This document shows positions 28,462 through 37,435 of a stretch of 64,000 bases of DNA, in pieces. Position numbers and translations under genes: made by a program. Positions within the stretch are counted from its first letter, which is position 1, and every line of letters starts with the position of its first letter. Source of the stretch: Symsagittifera roscoffensis (taxonomy: Eukaryota; Xenacoelomorpha; Acoela; Convolutidae). A model generated the notes under the pieces. The model had not been told where the DNA came from. It did no database searches and was given only the letters and a program-made list of their open reading frames with translations. The stretch is from the NCBI RefSeq assembly GCF_963678635.1, contig NC_087065.1:4196020-4260019 (forward strand), read 5' to 3'.

Positions 28462-30419
28462 AAGGAGTTGTGCAAGCTCAAGCTCACGTTCTTCGCCAAG
28501 TCCTCCTCCAGCATCGATTCCCTCGCTTTGGTATTGTCTCTAGACATTTTACCCACTCTCTTCCATCCTGTCGTGATCATATTTCGATGGGTTAACAGGG
28601 GTCTCTTGAAAGCTTCCGGCCCAATCTCGGCCTGGAACTGTCGATACTCCTTTTGATGCTTTCTCATGTGATCTTTCGTTGTCATGTATAACCAAGACGT
28701 CAGTGTCGCTCGAAACCATGGAAAGTACCTCAAGCGGCTCCATACGTGTCTGACTTCCGTTGGTATGGCGAATACTTTGCATGCAGTCTCAAACCACTCG
28801 AGTCTCCTGCTATAGTCTATCGCATATATTGACTCAGCCGTTGGCGTCTTCACTTCCCGATACTTCGTTATATTCTCTTCTATCCATCTCAGAGCCAGCA
28901 TCGTACTCACTACTAAGAGCGTCACCTTCTGCCGGTGATCCGGTAATCCGATCGACCGAATTTCTTCCATATCCCACACCAGGCAGAGGTTCTTGTGATC
29001 TGGATACCACACCGTTTGTGCCAAACAGTGGCATGGGCATTCTCCATGGGTGATCTCAATGCTCCTGAGGTTACGCTCCCCCGAGGCTTCCAAGAGAGGC
29101 TCAAGCTCCATCATTTTTTCATGCATCGTGTCGTTCTCTTCCATGTTTGGAGCACCCCCCACAGGTTTTCCAATCACGTTTTGTCTCTCGTGATCGCTTG
29201 TGTTCTCGCTTCCGCACAAATTGGCCATCATTGACCCTATCAGGGATTTTGCGTTCAATGGCAGGCCATAAGCTTTGCTCATGGGAAACCCCATTTCCGC
29301 CTCGAGACCAACCTTCCAGCTCCGGATGTGCTTTTGGGTCACCTGCAACACCCCAGGCCATGATTCCACGCTCAACGCCGTCACTAAATGGTGTTCAGAC
29401 TCTAGCCTCTCCAGTGATTGCAGACTACACATTCTCGAGAAGAATCCGAGAGCTGTCGCTATATTCACCGTAGTTCTCGCGTAACACTCCGCCACTTCAC
29501 TTTTCTCCCTTTCCGTGATGTCTTCAAACCAAGTAACCAGATCTTCTTTTTGAAAGGACAGTATCCTGACACATGACCGTCCATCGCAGGTGTGCTCTCC
29601 ATTCCCACACGTCGAATCCAGACAGCTACCCGGCTCCATCTTCTTTGCTGACCCGAGATTGTTCGTCTTTTCGCCTGACTCCTGCATCTGAGGTGAGATT
29701 AGTTTGTGCACCACACTCAACTTTGCCAAATCTTCATCTTCCGTTGGTGCTAACCTCACTCGCTCGGTGGTTTCCTCGATCAGGCTCGCGTGGGGGTGTG
29801 GGCACCAGGAGGGTCTTAGTAACTTCCATACCACTCCCAAGTTCGTGATCAACAAGCCATTGCCATCACCCACGTTCACTTCAACTCTCTTGTTCGAGCG
29901 CGGTATGCTCACCACCTCCGGTGTTTTCTCAAGAATCAGGCCCAGGCTCGGCCTCTCTTTCTCCACCGCGTCTTTTTCTACTATTCTTTCTGTCCAAAAC
30001 TTCAGTAGCTCCGCTACCTCGTGGTTCCTGTGAGCACCTCCAGTTTCTGAGTCTAAGAAGGGGTTGTAGGCTATCCCCATCACTCCCGACACGTATTGGT
30101 ATTCCCCTTTCTCACTGAGTCTCGAGTACTGCTCTGACGAGGCCAGGTTACGGTGAACATCATGTTCTTCTTCGAACTTTTTATTATAAAATCTCCGTAC
30201 CTCGTCCAGCTTTCTGTGGTTCTCTAGGGTTAGTCTGGAACCATCTTCCTTTTCTATTCCAGTACTCTGATATACGTTTAAGATGATCGTTGAGACTCTT
30301 TTCTCCACGGTTTTACTTCCGCTTGCTCTTTGGTGGCACGCCAAGATGCTGCTGTCAGACATCATTGACATTATCCATCTCAAGAAACATGTGGCATCCT
30401 TCCTCCTAGCCAGTATCAA
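28437..30419 (-). CDS. Accessory polyprotein, C-terminal 660-codon segment of unknown function
   Basis: The frame opens with TTG, not ATG, overlapping the stop of the preceding frame, so it is best read as a frameshifted continuation. It contains helical and mixed segments, a small Cys-rich patch (DSTCGNGEHTCDGRSC), a CPCHC word and aromatic-rich final 200 residues (WFETACKVF, RYFPWFRATL). I recognise no family. The matching part of element 3 would lie in or beyond the assembly gap, so its conservation cannot be judged here. Confidence 0.55.
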   Translation of the reverse strand: MILARRKDATCFLRWIMSMMSDSSILACHQRASGSKTVEKRVSTIILNVYQSTGIEKEDGSRLTLENHRKLDEVRRFYNKKFEEEHDVHRNLASSEQYSRLSEKGEYQYVSGVMGIAYNPFLDSETGGAHRNHEVAELLKFWTERIVEKDAVEKERPSLGLILEKTPEVVSIPRSNKRVEVNVGDGNGLLITNLGVVWKLLRPSWCPHPHASLIEETTERVRLAPTEDEDLAKLSVVHKLISPQMQESGEKTNNLGSAKKMEPGSCLDSTCGNGEHTCDGRSCVRILSFQKEDLVTWFEDITEREKSEVAECYARTTVNIATALGFFSRMCSLQSLERLESEHHLVTALSVESWPGVLQVTQKHIRSWKVGLEAEMGFPMSKAYGLPLNAKSLIGSMMANLCGSENTSDHERQNVIGKPVGGAPNMEENDTMHEKMMELEPLLEASGERNLRSIEITHGECPCHCLAQTVWYPDHKNLCLVWDMEEIRSIGLPDHRQKVTLLVVSTMLALRWIEENITKYREVKTPTAESIYAIDYSRRLEWFETACKVFAIPTEVRHVWSRLRYFPWFRATLTSWLYMTTKDHMRKHQKEYRQFQAEIGPEAFKRPLLTHRNMITTGWKRVGKMSRDNTKARESMLEEDLAKNVSLSLHNSFCLNGNLG

Positions 30420-31198
30420 GCCTGAATTATCCCTGCCATGTGTTGCATCAGTGCTTGATACACATCTAGCTTCTTGCTTCCCAACTTCAACCTGTCATAC
30501 GAGGTCAATGTCTCCAACTCTATTCCCACCAGACTCCAGGTGAACATCAATTGTCCTGCGGTTCTAACGAAGGGATTCGCCATCAATGGCGACGCTGATG
30601 AGGGTGTCCTCATTGCCTCTTCAAAATGATCCTTCAACAAGTTCTGCCAGGACCTCTTCAGCTGATTCGCCAATTCTATCTTGTTGACCTCAGCCTTTTG
30701 CTGGGTGGCCCAATTGCGTCGTTTGCGAGCTACTCCACTGTCCAACTTCTTCAAGCAGTCTTCCATTTCCTTCAATGTCTCGAGGGCCACCCACCATGTC
30801 CGGGAGGTGTTCCTCGTCTTGCTCCTCTCCAGTGGATCACTCGTCACTTGTTTCCCCGTGGCCTGGTGTCCCTTCGAGACCCATTCCTTGCCGACATCCA
30901 CTTCCCATGTCTGTCCGCTCGTTGAACCTCTCTTCACGTTTATCTTCTGGGGCTTGAAGTCTTCCTCCGATGTCGAACTGGTGGAAGCCTCTATTTCCCT
31001 CTCTACTTCGAGTGGTCTTCTGAGCCCCGCGTTGCTCTTGTATGCCGCCATCTTGCATCGCGCCAAAACCATGGGCGCCGTCTCTCTCAAGTTTCCTTCT
31101 GAGACAGCATCCACTGAAGGACTACTCAATCCCTCTACTTCTCTCTTCCTCTTGCGAGTCTTCACATCTCTGCTTGAGGGTGTTGTGGTTATCATCAC
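30416..31198 (-). CDS. Accessory polyprotein segment with MRTPSS motif
   Basis: A 260-codon frame: basic N-terminus (KTRKRKR, possible nuclear localisation signal), S/T/E-rich middle, then a helical region ending in MRTPSS-x4-MANPFVRT, which is conserved in element 3 at 20,470-21,156. The upstream neighbour (31,220-32,368) is in the same frame, separated by stops at 31,199-31,222. Function unknown; conservation across two diverged copies argues that the domain was functional. Confidence 0.55.
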   Translation of the reverse strand: MMITTTPSSRDVKTRKRKREVEGLSSPSVDAVSEGNLRETAPMVLARCKMAAYKSNAGLRRPLEVEREIEASTSSTSEEDFKPQKINVKRGSTSGQTWEVDVGKEWVSKGHQATGKQVTSDPLERSKTRNTSRTWWVALETLKEMEDCLKKLDSGVARKRRNWATQQKAEVNKIELANQLKRSWQNLLKDHFEEAMRTPSSASPLMANPFVRTAGQLMFTWSLVGIELETLTSYDRLKLGSKKLDVYQALMQHMAGIIQA

Positions 31199-31219
31199 TG
31201 ATCCGACCTCTCTGTCTGC

Positions 31220-32368
31220 CTACGACCCTTCCAACTCTTGCCTCCCCCCTGCTCGAGCCTTAAGGATAATAGTACTTTTAATCATATTACTAGTCCCAAC
31301 CTTATCCCCTTTTATATCATCAACTTTTTTATCTACAGTTTTTTGTTTCAGAGTAGAGCTGTCTTCAAATTTTTCTTCTCTAGTCTTTGATCGTGAATTC
31401 CTCAGCTCTATCAGCTTGTTCAGCAGCTCCTTTCTCGCCTTCTCATCCAGGCCCGTTCCTATCAGAAGCGGTTCTCCAAACTTCACAACTGTGTCCCACA
31501 GTTCCTCCTTGAATTTGTCCAGCGTCATCTCGCTGCCCACTTCTTGATTGAATTCCTTCAAGAACTCCTGCCAAGCATCGTCCTTCAGAGACCCCAGGAA
31601 CATGTCCCTATTTCCTTCGAAAGTATTCTTTTCCCTTTCCTCCGAGCTCAAGAGTATCATCCCCATATTGGAGGTCTTGCTCGCCAATGGCAATTCTAGA
31701 TTCTTCCGGGGAGACGGGGTCAGAGGTGGAGTGGCAGTATCTGCCCAATTCTCCTCGCTCAAGTCTTTCAACAGCTCTTGAGTGGTGAGCTCCTCCCCTG
31801 ATGGTCTTGGTTCAGGCGTATTCCCCACTTCCATGTCCTCACCGGCTTCGCTGAGAGTTTCATCCATACTCTCTTCTTCTGACTCAGTTCTTCTTCTCTC
31901 GAGAATTCTTTTGAACCGGTCTTCCACGAGTCCACTCCTCTTATCTCCAGGTGTATCCACTGACAGTGGTGATGGTGTCGCCGGGTCCAATCTCTTGTAC
32001 TCCGTCAGGGCCACGTACAGTTGACCTGCTGCATCCAGTTCTTTTCCCTCCTGTCTCATTCCCACCTGTTCTAAGCCATAGGGTGCCCTATACTTTCTTG
32101 TTGCGAATTTCATGTCGTCCACTATTGCAACATGCCCCTCCATCATGATCATCCTGCCATCATCCCATATTGGTAGCATGTTCTCAAGTCCCTCCTGCTC
32201 AAGAGCTCTCAAGACCTTTCGCACCTCATATCCGGGGGGCTGCGAGCCTCTCATCTTTTTTGCTTGCGTCGTCCACGAATTTATTTTCGCCTCGCTAGTG
32301 TGGAAGTAAACCGCCGCCGTATAGCCGACGAACAGTGGGTCCCAGCCATCAGTGAAGTATTTCTGCAT
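31220..32368 (-). CDS. Accessory polyprotein segment with acidic linker
   Basis: A 382-codon frame. Residues 1-150 look folded and are homologous to element 3 sequence near 22,100-22,300. Residues 150-260 form an acidic S/T/P/E-rich linker (RRRTESEEESMDETLSEAGE). Residues 260-382 are helical and charged. Nothing recognisable. Overlap with the 222-codon frame upstream in another phase marks a frameshift near 32,330. Confidence 0.55.
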   Translation of the reverse strand: MQKYFTDGWDPLFVGYTAAVYFHTSEAKINSWTTQAKKMRGSQPPGYEVRKVLRALEQEGLENMLPIWDDGRMIMMEGHVAIVDDMKFATRKYRAPYGLEQVGMRQEGKELDAAGQLYVALTEYKRLDPATPSPLSVDTPGDKRSGLVEDRFKRILERRRTESEEESMDETLSEAGEDMEVGNTPEPRPSGEELTTQELLKDLSEENWADTATPPLTPSPRKNLELPLASKTSNMGMILLSSEEREKNTFEGNRDMFLGSLKDDAWQEFLKEFNQEVGSEMTLDKFKEELWDTVVKFGEPLLIGTGLDEKARKELLNKLIELRNSRSKTREEKFEDSSTLKQKTVDKKVDDIKGDKVGTSNMIKSTIILKARAGGRQELEGS

Positions 32369-32949
32369 TTCCTCCGTTGTCTCCTCGCCATTATGGATGG
32401 AACTACTAAGGGGCTGTTCATTCCCAAGGTCATCCTCCTGACTATCGGGAACTCAGGCATGGTGGCTGGCAGGATTTCTTTCTCCATTATGGCCTCCAGC
32501 TCCCTCTTAACCAGTGCAAAACTTTCCTTCCAAGCAGGAATCCTCAAGATCTCTCGTCCGTCTGCTGTCAGTGGGTTCAAGTTCCAGAACTTGGGATATG
32601 CCTCGATGGGGCCCTCGCGTTTGCCTCCCATTCTACATTGCATCTGTCCCCTGAAGTTGTACACTATCAACTCGGCATCTTTCACTTTTCCAAAGATTAC
32701 CGTATTGCTCATTTGTGTCCTGAGCACCTCCTGCTGACACCAATTGAGCGCCGTCCCATCCAGTACGCTGATAAGACTCAAGTGCGTTACAGAGTAACGA
32801 TATGTTGTTACCAGGGTATCTGGGAATGCGTACGTCACTGCTGGACCGTAAATGCAGGTTACCACCTCCTCTAGACCCCGGATTATCCTCATCGGGTCCG
32901 ACCTCATTGCCAGGCACAGTTCCGTCAACAGAGGCATCCCTCCATTCAT
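32281..32949 (-). CDS. Accessory polyprotein segment with CRMGG/WNL motifs
   Basis: A 222-codon frame lying in the same frame as the 836-codon frame upstream, from which it is separated by one in-frame TAA near 32,962. The first 150 residues match element 3 (22,364-22,897), including FGK, CRMGG and FWNLNP. The last 60 residues are a frameshifted tail. At the position of the TAA, element 3 reads through, so the stop is likely a mutation specific to this copy. Confidence 0.6.
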   Translation of the reverse strand: MNGGMPLLTELCLAMRSDPMRIIRGLEEVVTCIYGPAVTYAFPDTLVTTYRYSVTHLSLISVLDGTALNWCQQEVLRTQMSNTVIFGKVKDAELIVYNFRGQMQCRMGGKREGPIEAYPKFWNLNPLTADGREILRIPAWKESFALVKRELEAIMEKEILPATMPEFPIVRRMTLGMNSPLVVPSIMARRQRRKCRNTSLMAGTHCSSAIRRRFTSTLARRK

Positions 32950-32961
32950 CTTCTTCCATTC

Positions 32962-35472
32962 TTATCTCGATTTTGGGTTCTTCTCTTCACCCGTCATATG
33001 CCGATTCTGCATCATGAGGTATTGCACTAACAGCGTCTTCAACCCCGCGGCACACTTGTAGGAGTAGGTCTCGATACTCGAGTGGACCTTCCCCATTGAC
33101 AGGGGCTCCCCATATTCCATCAATCGATGAAACGACACCAATTCCCCATGGGTCAAGAGTACTTGTACCAGATACCCATCAACCCGAAGTGTCTCTACTC
33201 CTCGGCTAAACATGTACGCTGGGCCCATGTTGAACAAGTATCTAGGGTAGACCAGATATAAAGCCAAGAGCAGGCTGATGGGCATGCCCAGTATCTCCTG
33301 CACGAAGGCTCCAAAGATAGTCGCTGTGGTGCCAAACATTCCTGCCATGAATTCTTTCCCCCAGCAAGGACTCAAGAACTTAAGAATCTCATGATCCCTT
33401 CTAGTCCTCAGCTCACCCTCTGCGTGCTCTCTCCAGAACCCTCCAATCGTCACTTCCTTGGCTGCCGAGACAAAACTAGCCACCGTCATCTCTCTTCCTT
33501 CGGCCAGCTCCAGTTGTTTCTCCAGAAAACTCCAGACTTGTTTCACGAGGGGTGGTGCTTCCTCCCTCGTCTTATTCGTGGCGTTCTCCAGCCTTGGTGT
33601 CAAAAATGGCCACCAGCCATTCTCTTGCGTCAGACGATATGCCATCGACTCTAATTGCTTCTCCGTTTCGGCCACATTTTTTCTCTCGTTGCTCGGACCT
33701 CTAGACTTGCCGGTGGAACCTGTGATCTTCACCTCCATGCTCCGAAACCACAAGCTGGCCGTCAATTGGTTTATCGCCGGGTGATCGTCCCCGATGACTG
33801 GGCTGAACTTGAGTTGCCTGGCAAAGTTCGATATCTCTAGCAAGAGCACCTCGTCCAATACGATCAGGATGTCGGCTAATCCGTAAAAGCCACTCAGTGC
33901 ATGAGATATGTCCGCCCATGCCGCTGCCAATTCTGACTTGCGGAGCCTCAGGTTCGATGGCTCCAATTCCCGATTGGGGGCTGCCATTAGAATCCGCCAT
34001 TCGTTTCCCTCTGCTATTAGGATCAAGACCGCATACACGAATTGTAGGGCGAGTGGCATATTCGCGTATCCAGGGGATGTAGTGAACACCACTTTCGTCT
34101 TGGATCCAAATCTCGAGACAACATTCTCTTGTACCTCATTCATCGCCCTAAACAACGTCTGAATGGCTTCCCATATCTTCTTCGATGTCGGTTCACTGCC
34201 CTTCAGCTGCTCAAGAAGTCCCGCCGCGTGCAGGTGATCATTCATTCCTGCAAACAATAGCAGCTCAGGCTCACAGGGCATCTCCGACTTTATTGCCACC
34301 ACTAGAGTTAACATCTGGTTTAGTTCGGCCCCTGGCAAAGAATATATCAGAGTCTCCGGCCAAAACAGCTTAGGAGACGTTCCTTCGAAGTCTGATCCCG
34401 CCACAATGACTACCCTCGCAGCAGCTGGGTCTGCTCTATCGTAAACTGCCAAAGTCTTGGCCAGCTGGGTGCTCCCACAGGGCTTCCCGTACCTGGGATC
34501 TTTCGCCAATTTCGAGCCTTCGTAAGCGGCATCTGGCAATTCCATTCCCCCCGGATTCAGCAGCTTGTCCACCGCCCTCAACTGTGCCGGGGTCGCCAAT
34601 CTGATCCTGGCGATGCTCGTTCGGTGTTTGGGGGGTTCTGCTATGAGTCCAGGACTCCCCAGCAGCTTGAGAGGTCTATAGTTGATGGGTCCCATGATCG
34701 CTTTCGTGGGAATTCCAGTCAAGTCCGCGGTCTCCATCAGTTTTGCTCTCGAGAAGTGCGTCTCATGAGCCTTCAACCAGTCCACGCAATGATGTCTGCT
34801 CAAGTCTTCGTGCGACACCCGTTCAATACCCAGAGTCTCCGCCAATTCTCGCCTGCATTCCAAACCTTCTAGGTGCAGCCCTTTCACCTTCTCTGGATAT
34901 CTCAAGCGAGCGGTTTCCATAGGCCTTTCCACCCGCTTGCTCTCTGCCACTGCCACTGAGGATATTGCCGAACCTGGAGGCGTTGATGACGTCACCTCCT
35001 CAGACTCCATTGGCGTGGCACTTGGCAATCTGGCCTGGTTGCTCCTTGAGCTGTCTCTAGTGTCGACCCTCGGTCCCAAGCGACCAGACAAGGCCCTCGA
35101 GGCAAGGAATGGTGGGTTCGGAGGTGGCCCTAAGGTGAATTGGGCCGTCTCTAGCAGATCCGCCTCTAGCGCATTTATGTGTCCTTGAAAGACGTCATTC
35201 AGCCACTCTGCTCCCCTCGGTCTATCGAAGTGGATTCCATCATTGGAGGTGTCCTCAGGGAATCCCGCTTGCTCCATGCGCTCCGCCACGTCCAACAGTC
35301 CGACGGGGAGCACACTCTTCCGGTGGATTTCTCGGATCACCCTGTTTAGGTTCCGCACCTTCTCGTTCATTTCCAAGGCGTGCTGATCGAACTTCATGTT
35401 ATAAGGGACAGTACATACTGTTAACAGGATGGGGTCCATCTGGATCCTCAGCTCCTCAAGAAGGCAGCTCAT
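32962..35472 (-). CDS. Accessory polyprotein: SGNH block V, linker, second SGNH-like domain and C-terminal helical region
   Basis: An 836-codon frame. Residues 1-100 finish the SGNH hydrolase begun in the upstream frame: a TVCTVPYN strand and block V NDGIHFD near residues 74-80. Residues 100-190 form a P/S-rich linker. Residues 200-300 share VDWL-x6-FS and GPIN with element 3. Residues about 355-500 form a second SGNH-like domain (AGSDF near 359, AGMNDHLHA near 408, TTSPGY). The final 200 residues are helical, with a hydrophobic stretch (ISLLLALYLVYP) that may be membrane-associated. I infer a hydrolase polyprotein; substrate unknown. Confidence 0.65.
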   Translation of the reverse strand: MSCLLEELRIQMDPILLTVCTVPYNMKFDQHALEMNEKVRNLNRVIREIHRKSVLPVGLLDVAERMEQAGFPEDTSNDGIHFDRPRGAEWLNDVFQGHINALEADLLETAQFTLGPPPNPPFLASRALSGRLGPRVDTRDSSRSNQARLPSATPMESEEVTSSTPPGSAISSVAVAESKRVERPMETARLRYPEKVKGLHLEGLECRRELAETLGIERVSHEDLSRHHCVDWLKAHETHFSRAKLMETADLTGIPTKAIMGPINYRPLKLLGSPGLIAEPPKHRTSIARIRLATPAQLRAVDKLLNPGGMELPDAAYEGSKLAKDPRYGKPCGSTQLAKTLAVYDRADPAAARVVIVAGSDFEGTSPKLFWPETLIYSLPGAELNQMLTLVVAIKSEMPCEPELLLFAGMNDHLHAAGLLEQLKGSEPTSKKIWEAIQTLFRAMNEVQENVVSRFGSKTKVVFTTSPGYANMPLALQFVYAVLILIAEGNEWRILMAAPNRELEPSNLRLRKSELAAAWADISHALSGFYGLADILIVLDEVLLLEISNFARQLKFSPVIGDDHPAINQLTASLWFRSMEVKITGSTGKSRGPSNERKNVAETEKQLESMAYRLTQENGWWPFLTPRLENATNKTREEAPPLVKQVWSFLEKQLELAEGREMTVASFVSAAKEVTIGGFWREHAEGELRTRRDHEILKFLSPCWGKEFMAGMFGTTATIFGAFVQEILGMPISLLLALYLVYPRYLFNMGPAYMFSRGVETLRVDGYLVQVLLTHGELVSFHRLMEYGEPLSMGKVHSSIETYSYKCAAGLKTLLVQYLMMQNRHMTGEEKNPKSR

Positions 35473-36349
35473 CTTGTCGTGCAGCCTCGCTTCTTATTTT
35501 CCTCGCTTCTCCCCTTGACACATCATTCGTCCCAATCATCAGGGTCACCGTGTACACTTTAGTCATCCCTAGCATCTCAAGCGTTGCCAACATCTGTGGC
35601 GTGGCAGCTCCAGCGAAACTCAAGATTCCTGTCTGCCAGTGCGATTGGATCCGGGTCAACACCCGCACTAGGCTGTCCCCTATAATTAGGTGGACCGCGC
35701 CTTCTGGCACACGGGGTGGCGCAAGATATTCCACCCAGGCTGCATCATGAAAGCAATCCCTCCTGGCTTTCTGTTCCGCATTCCAATCCAGCCGATTGTG
35801 CCTGTGGTACCTCTTCTCTGTGTTTTTCTTGTAACTCGAGATCACGACGCTCCTGACCGGCTGTTCCCTCCAAGTTGGGGGAAGCTCTGGTCTTGCCGAA
35901 CTTTCACGACTTCTCTGCCGCAATTTCTCGCCCAGCTCCTTCAGACGCGATGAGCCGCCGCTCACCTGACTGTCACTCGAGGTCGAGGTTGGGGTATATC
36001 CCGGCAGTACCACATCCATCAGTGGGCGTATGGGTTGCGTCTTTAAGCTACGCAAGGAGGACGTTGCTTCATTCGGTATCCAGACTTCCAACCCTTCACT
36101 CATGTGTTCTCGGGCCTCGCGGTCAAGGTTGAACCGTCCTCTTGCCCTGGGGGCTTCATCCACTTCCATGCGTGACTCTGGCCTCGAGCTGATAACCACT
36201 CGCTCCTTTGGCCTGGCTCCCTTCTGTGCGTCAAGTTCGCGTTGTCGTTGTTCTATTCTCTCCAACTCCGACTTCAGTTGTTCACAATTCGCGGCATTCT
36301 CCCGCACCCTTAGTTCCTGCTGATGTTCAGCCCGCAGCATCTCAAGCAA
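35456..36349 (-). CDS. Accessory polyprotein: coiled coil plus SGNH (GDSL) hydrolase N-terminal half
   Basis: A 297-codon frame. Residues 1-50 continue a long coiled coil (E/Q/R heptads) that starts upstream of an in-frame TGA at 36,365-36,367. A basic S/R/P-rich linker follows, then the hydrolase: block I HLIIGDSLVRV (about 225-235), block II FAGAATPQM (about 245-253), block III MIGTNDVSRG (about 272-281). Block V is in the next, shifted frame (32,962-35,472). All four SGNH residues are thus present across the two frames. Coiled coil plus esterase is the known layout of ORF1 proteins of some CR1-like LINEs; in an LTR element's 3' region it is unusual. Confidence 0.75.
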   Translation of the reverse strand: MLEMLRAEHQQELRVRENAANCEQLKSELERIEQRQRELDAQKGARPKERVVISSRPESRMEVDEAPRARGRFNLDREAREHMSEGLEVWIPNEATSSLRSLKTQPIRPLMDVVLPGYTPTSTSSDSQVSGGSSRLKELGEKLRQRSRESSARPELPPTWREQPVRSVVISSYKKNTEKRYHRHNRLDWNAEQKARRDCFHDAAWVEYLAPPRVPEGAVHLIIGDSLVRVLTRIQSHWQTGILSFAGAATPQMLATLEMLGMTKVYTVTLMIGTNDVSRGEARKIRSEAARQDELPS

Positions 36350-36364
36350 CCTCAGAGTCTGATC

Positions 36365-36532
36365 TCATTCGTTGACCGCCTGGTCCCTTTCCAGCTGAGC
36401 CTTTTCCCGATCCAGCTTAGCCTGATCCAGAGCGAGGTTCGCCTTGTTCCTTTCCCTCTGCGTCTTCTCGAGCTCTTTCTTTAGAACTCCAAGATCCGGA
36501 TATGCCTCAGTCGTCTGTTGCGCTCGCGTCAT
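36365..36532 (-). CDS. Coiled-coil start of accessory polyprotein (short frame)
   Basis: A 55-codon frame with ATG at 36,532, in the same frame as 36,349, ending at TGA 36,365-36,367. Its sequence is an uninterrupted run of coiled-coil heptads (KKELEKTQRERNKANL, QAKLDREKAQLERDQ). Together with the next frame it makes a coiled coil of about 100 residues. The TGA either is a nonsense mutation or a real boundary; the octamer ACGAATGA around it also occurs at the coiled-coil stop of element 3. Confidence 0.55.
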   Translation of the reverse strand: MTRAQQTTEAYPDLGVLKKELEKTQRERNKANLALDQAKLDREKAQLERDQAVNE

Positions 36533-36963
36533 CGATGGCACCTTACTCGAGCTCTGGCCTGTCGATCTTGCTGATGGCCTAGTGGGTAGCGGGAATTCTC
36601 CTGCGCCATATTCGTATTGTTACTCAGGCCAGGATTCCTTGCCAAGTCAAAGCCCCTTACTCCTCCATCCACATTCCAAGACAACCATCTGGTCTGTTCC
36701 TGATTTGATATTCCCTCGGTGGTGTAGCCGACCATCAAGACAGCCTCCGTCGCAGACTCCCTGCACTCACCCTGTTCTTCCAACTGGAGGATGGCATTCA
36801 GCATTACCGCCATTCTCTCATCTATCTGGGTATAATCTAGGTCCCTCAGGCGTCTGTACAGCTCATCGAGAGTGGGCTTCTTCAGGGCCGCGGGCATGGA
36901 TTTCCAGAACCTGTCTGCCATTTTCTGTGATTTCGGGATGTGTTCGAGTATTAACCAGCTCAA
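36529..36963 (-). CDS. Accessory polyprotein N-terminus (element 2)
   Basis: A 144-codon frame that begins the cassette. The likely real start is the methionine near residue 15 (MADRFWKS). It contains a helical segment with DELYRRLRDLDYTQIDERM and AILQLEEQG that resembles element 3 at 26,550-26,798. The end is a frameshifted tail; the true frame switches near 36,560 to the coiled-coil frame. A 3' splice-site-like TTTCTGTTTTCAG lies 190 nt upstream on the coding strand, suggesting a separate spliced RNA for the cassette. Confidence 0.55.
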   Translation of the reverse strand: MSWLILEHIPKSQKMADRFWKSMPAALKKPTLDELYRRLRDLDYTQIDERMAVMLNAILQLEEQGECRESATEAVLMVGYTTEGISNQEQTRWLSWNVDGGVRGFDLARNPGLSNNTNMAQENSRYPLGHQQDRQARARVRCHR

Positions 36964-37000
36964 GAATTACCTTACCGACTCAAGAATTACCTTACCGACT
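36961..37000. repeat. 20-bp direct tandem repeat in pol-cassette spacer
   Basis: CAAGAATTACCTTACCGACT occurs twice in perfect tandem (36,961-36,980 and 36,981-37,000), followed by a partial CAAGAA. Confidence 0.85.
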
Positions 37001-37435
37001 CAAGAAATGACCAACTTAAGAATTCTCTAGAAATGTCTCCTTGCAAATACTTGCTGCAGGTGTCGATTATTGCTAGTTCAATCAAGATTTCCGTTTCTGT
37101 CTCTCGCTTGAGTATAATTGGATTTTCAATCTTTGTTTATCAAACTTGATCTGAAAACAGAAACCATATTAAGACTTAATATGTCATGTTCCTAACCTAG
37201 AAACCCCCCTTTTACCAGTATGGTTAAAATTTTATCATTTTCATTCCACTAAAAACAATTCAATTGGAATTTCCTTAAAAGCATGCAGATTCATTTTTTG
37301 TTTTAGCACCGTTAATCCTTCTAAAATCAATTGTCATGCCAATCGCGTCTTAAGATCCCTTTACCTGTGCCGCACCCCAGTACCTAACTCAAGACTCCTC
37401 CCTCACGCCCAACTCGAGACCCCCGTGTGCCCAAC
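36964..37435 (-). other. Spacer between pol and accessory cassette
   Basis: A non-coding 470-bp AT-rich stretch between the macrodomain frame and the cassette, with the 20-bp repeat, a splice acceptor candidate at 37,151-37,163 and several CTCAAG/CTCGAG-type words at 37,385-37,450. Confidence 0.55.
37151..37163 (-). promoter_or_regulatory. Candidate 3' splice site for cassette mRNA
   Basis: On the coding strand TTTCTGTTTTCAG is a textbook acceptor, positioned after pol and before the first cassette ATG, as for env messages of retroviruses. No donor is identified. Confidence 0.45.

Noticed and set aside
20510-36323. Plus-strand frames opposite the cassette, some up to 288 codons
   Set aside because: They are antisense shadows of the minus-strand polyprotein; the homology between the two copies and all motifs are on the minus strand.
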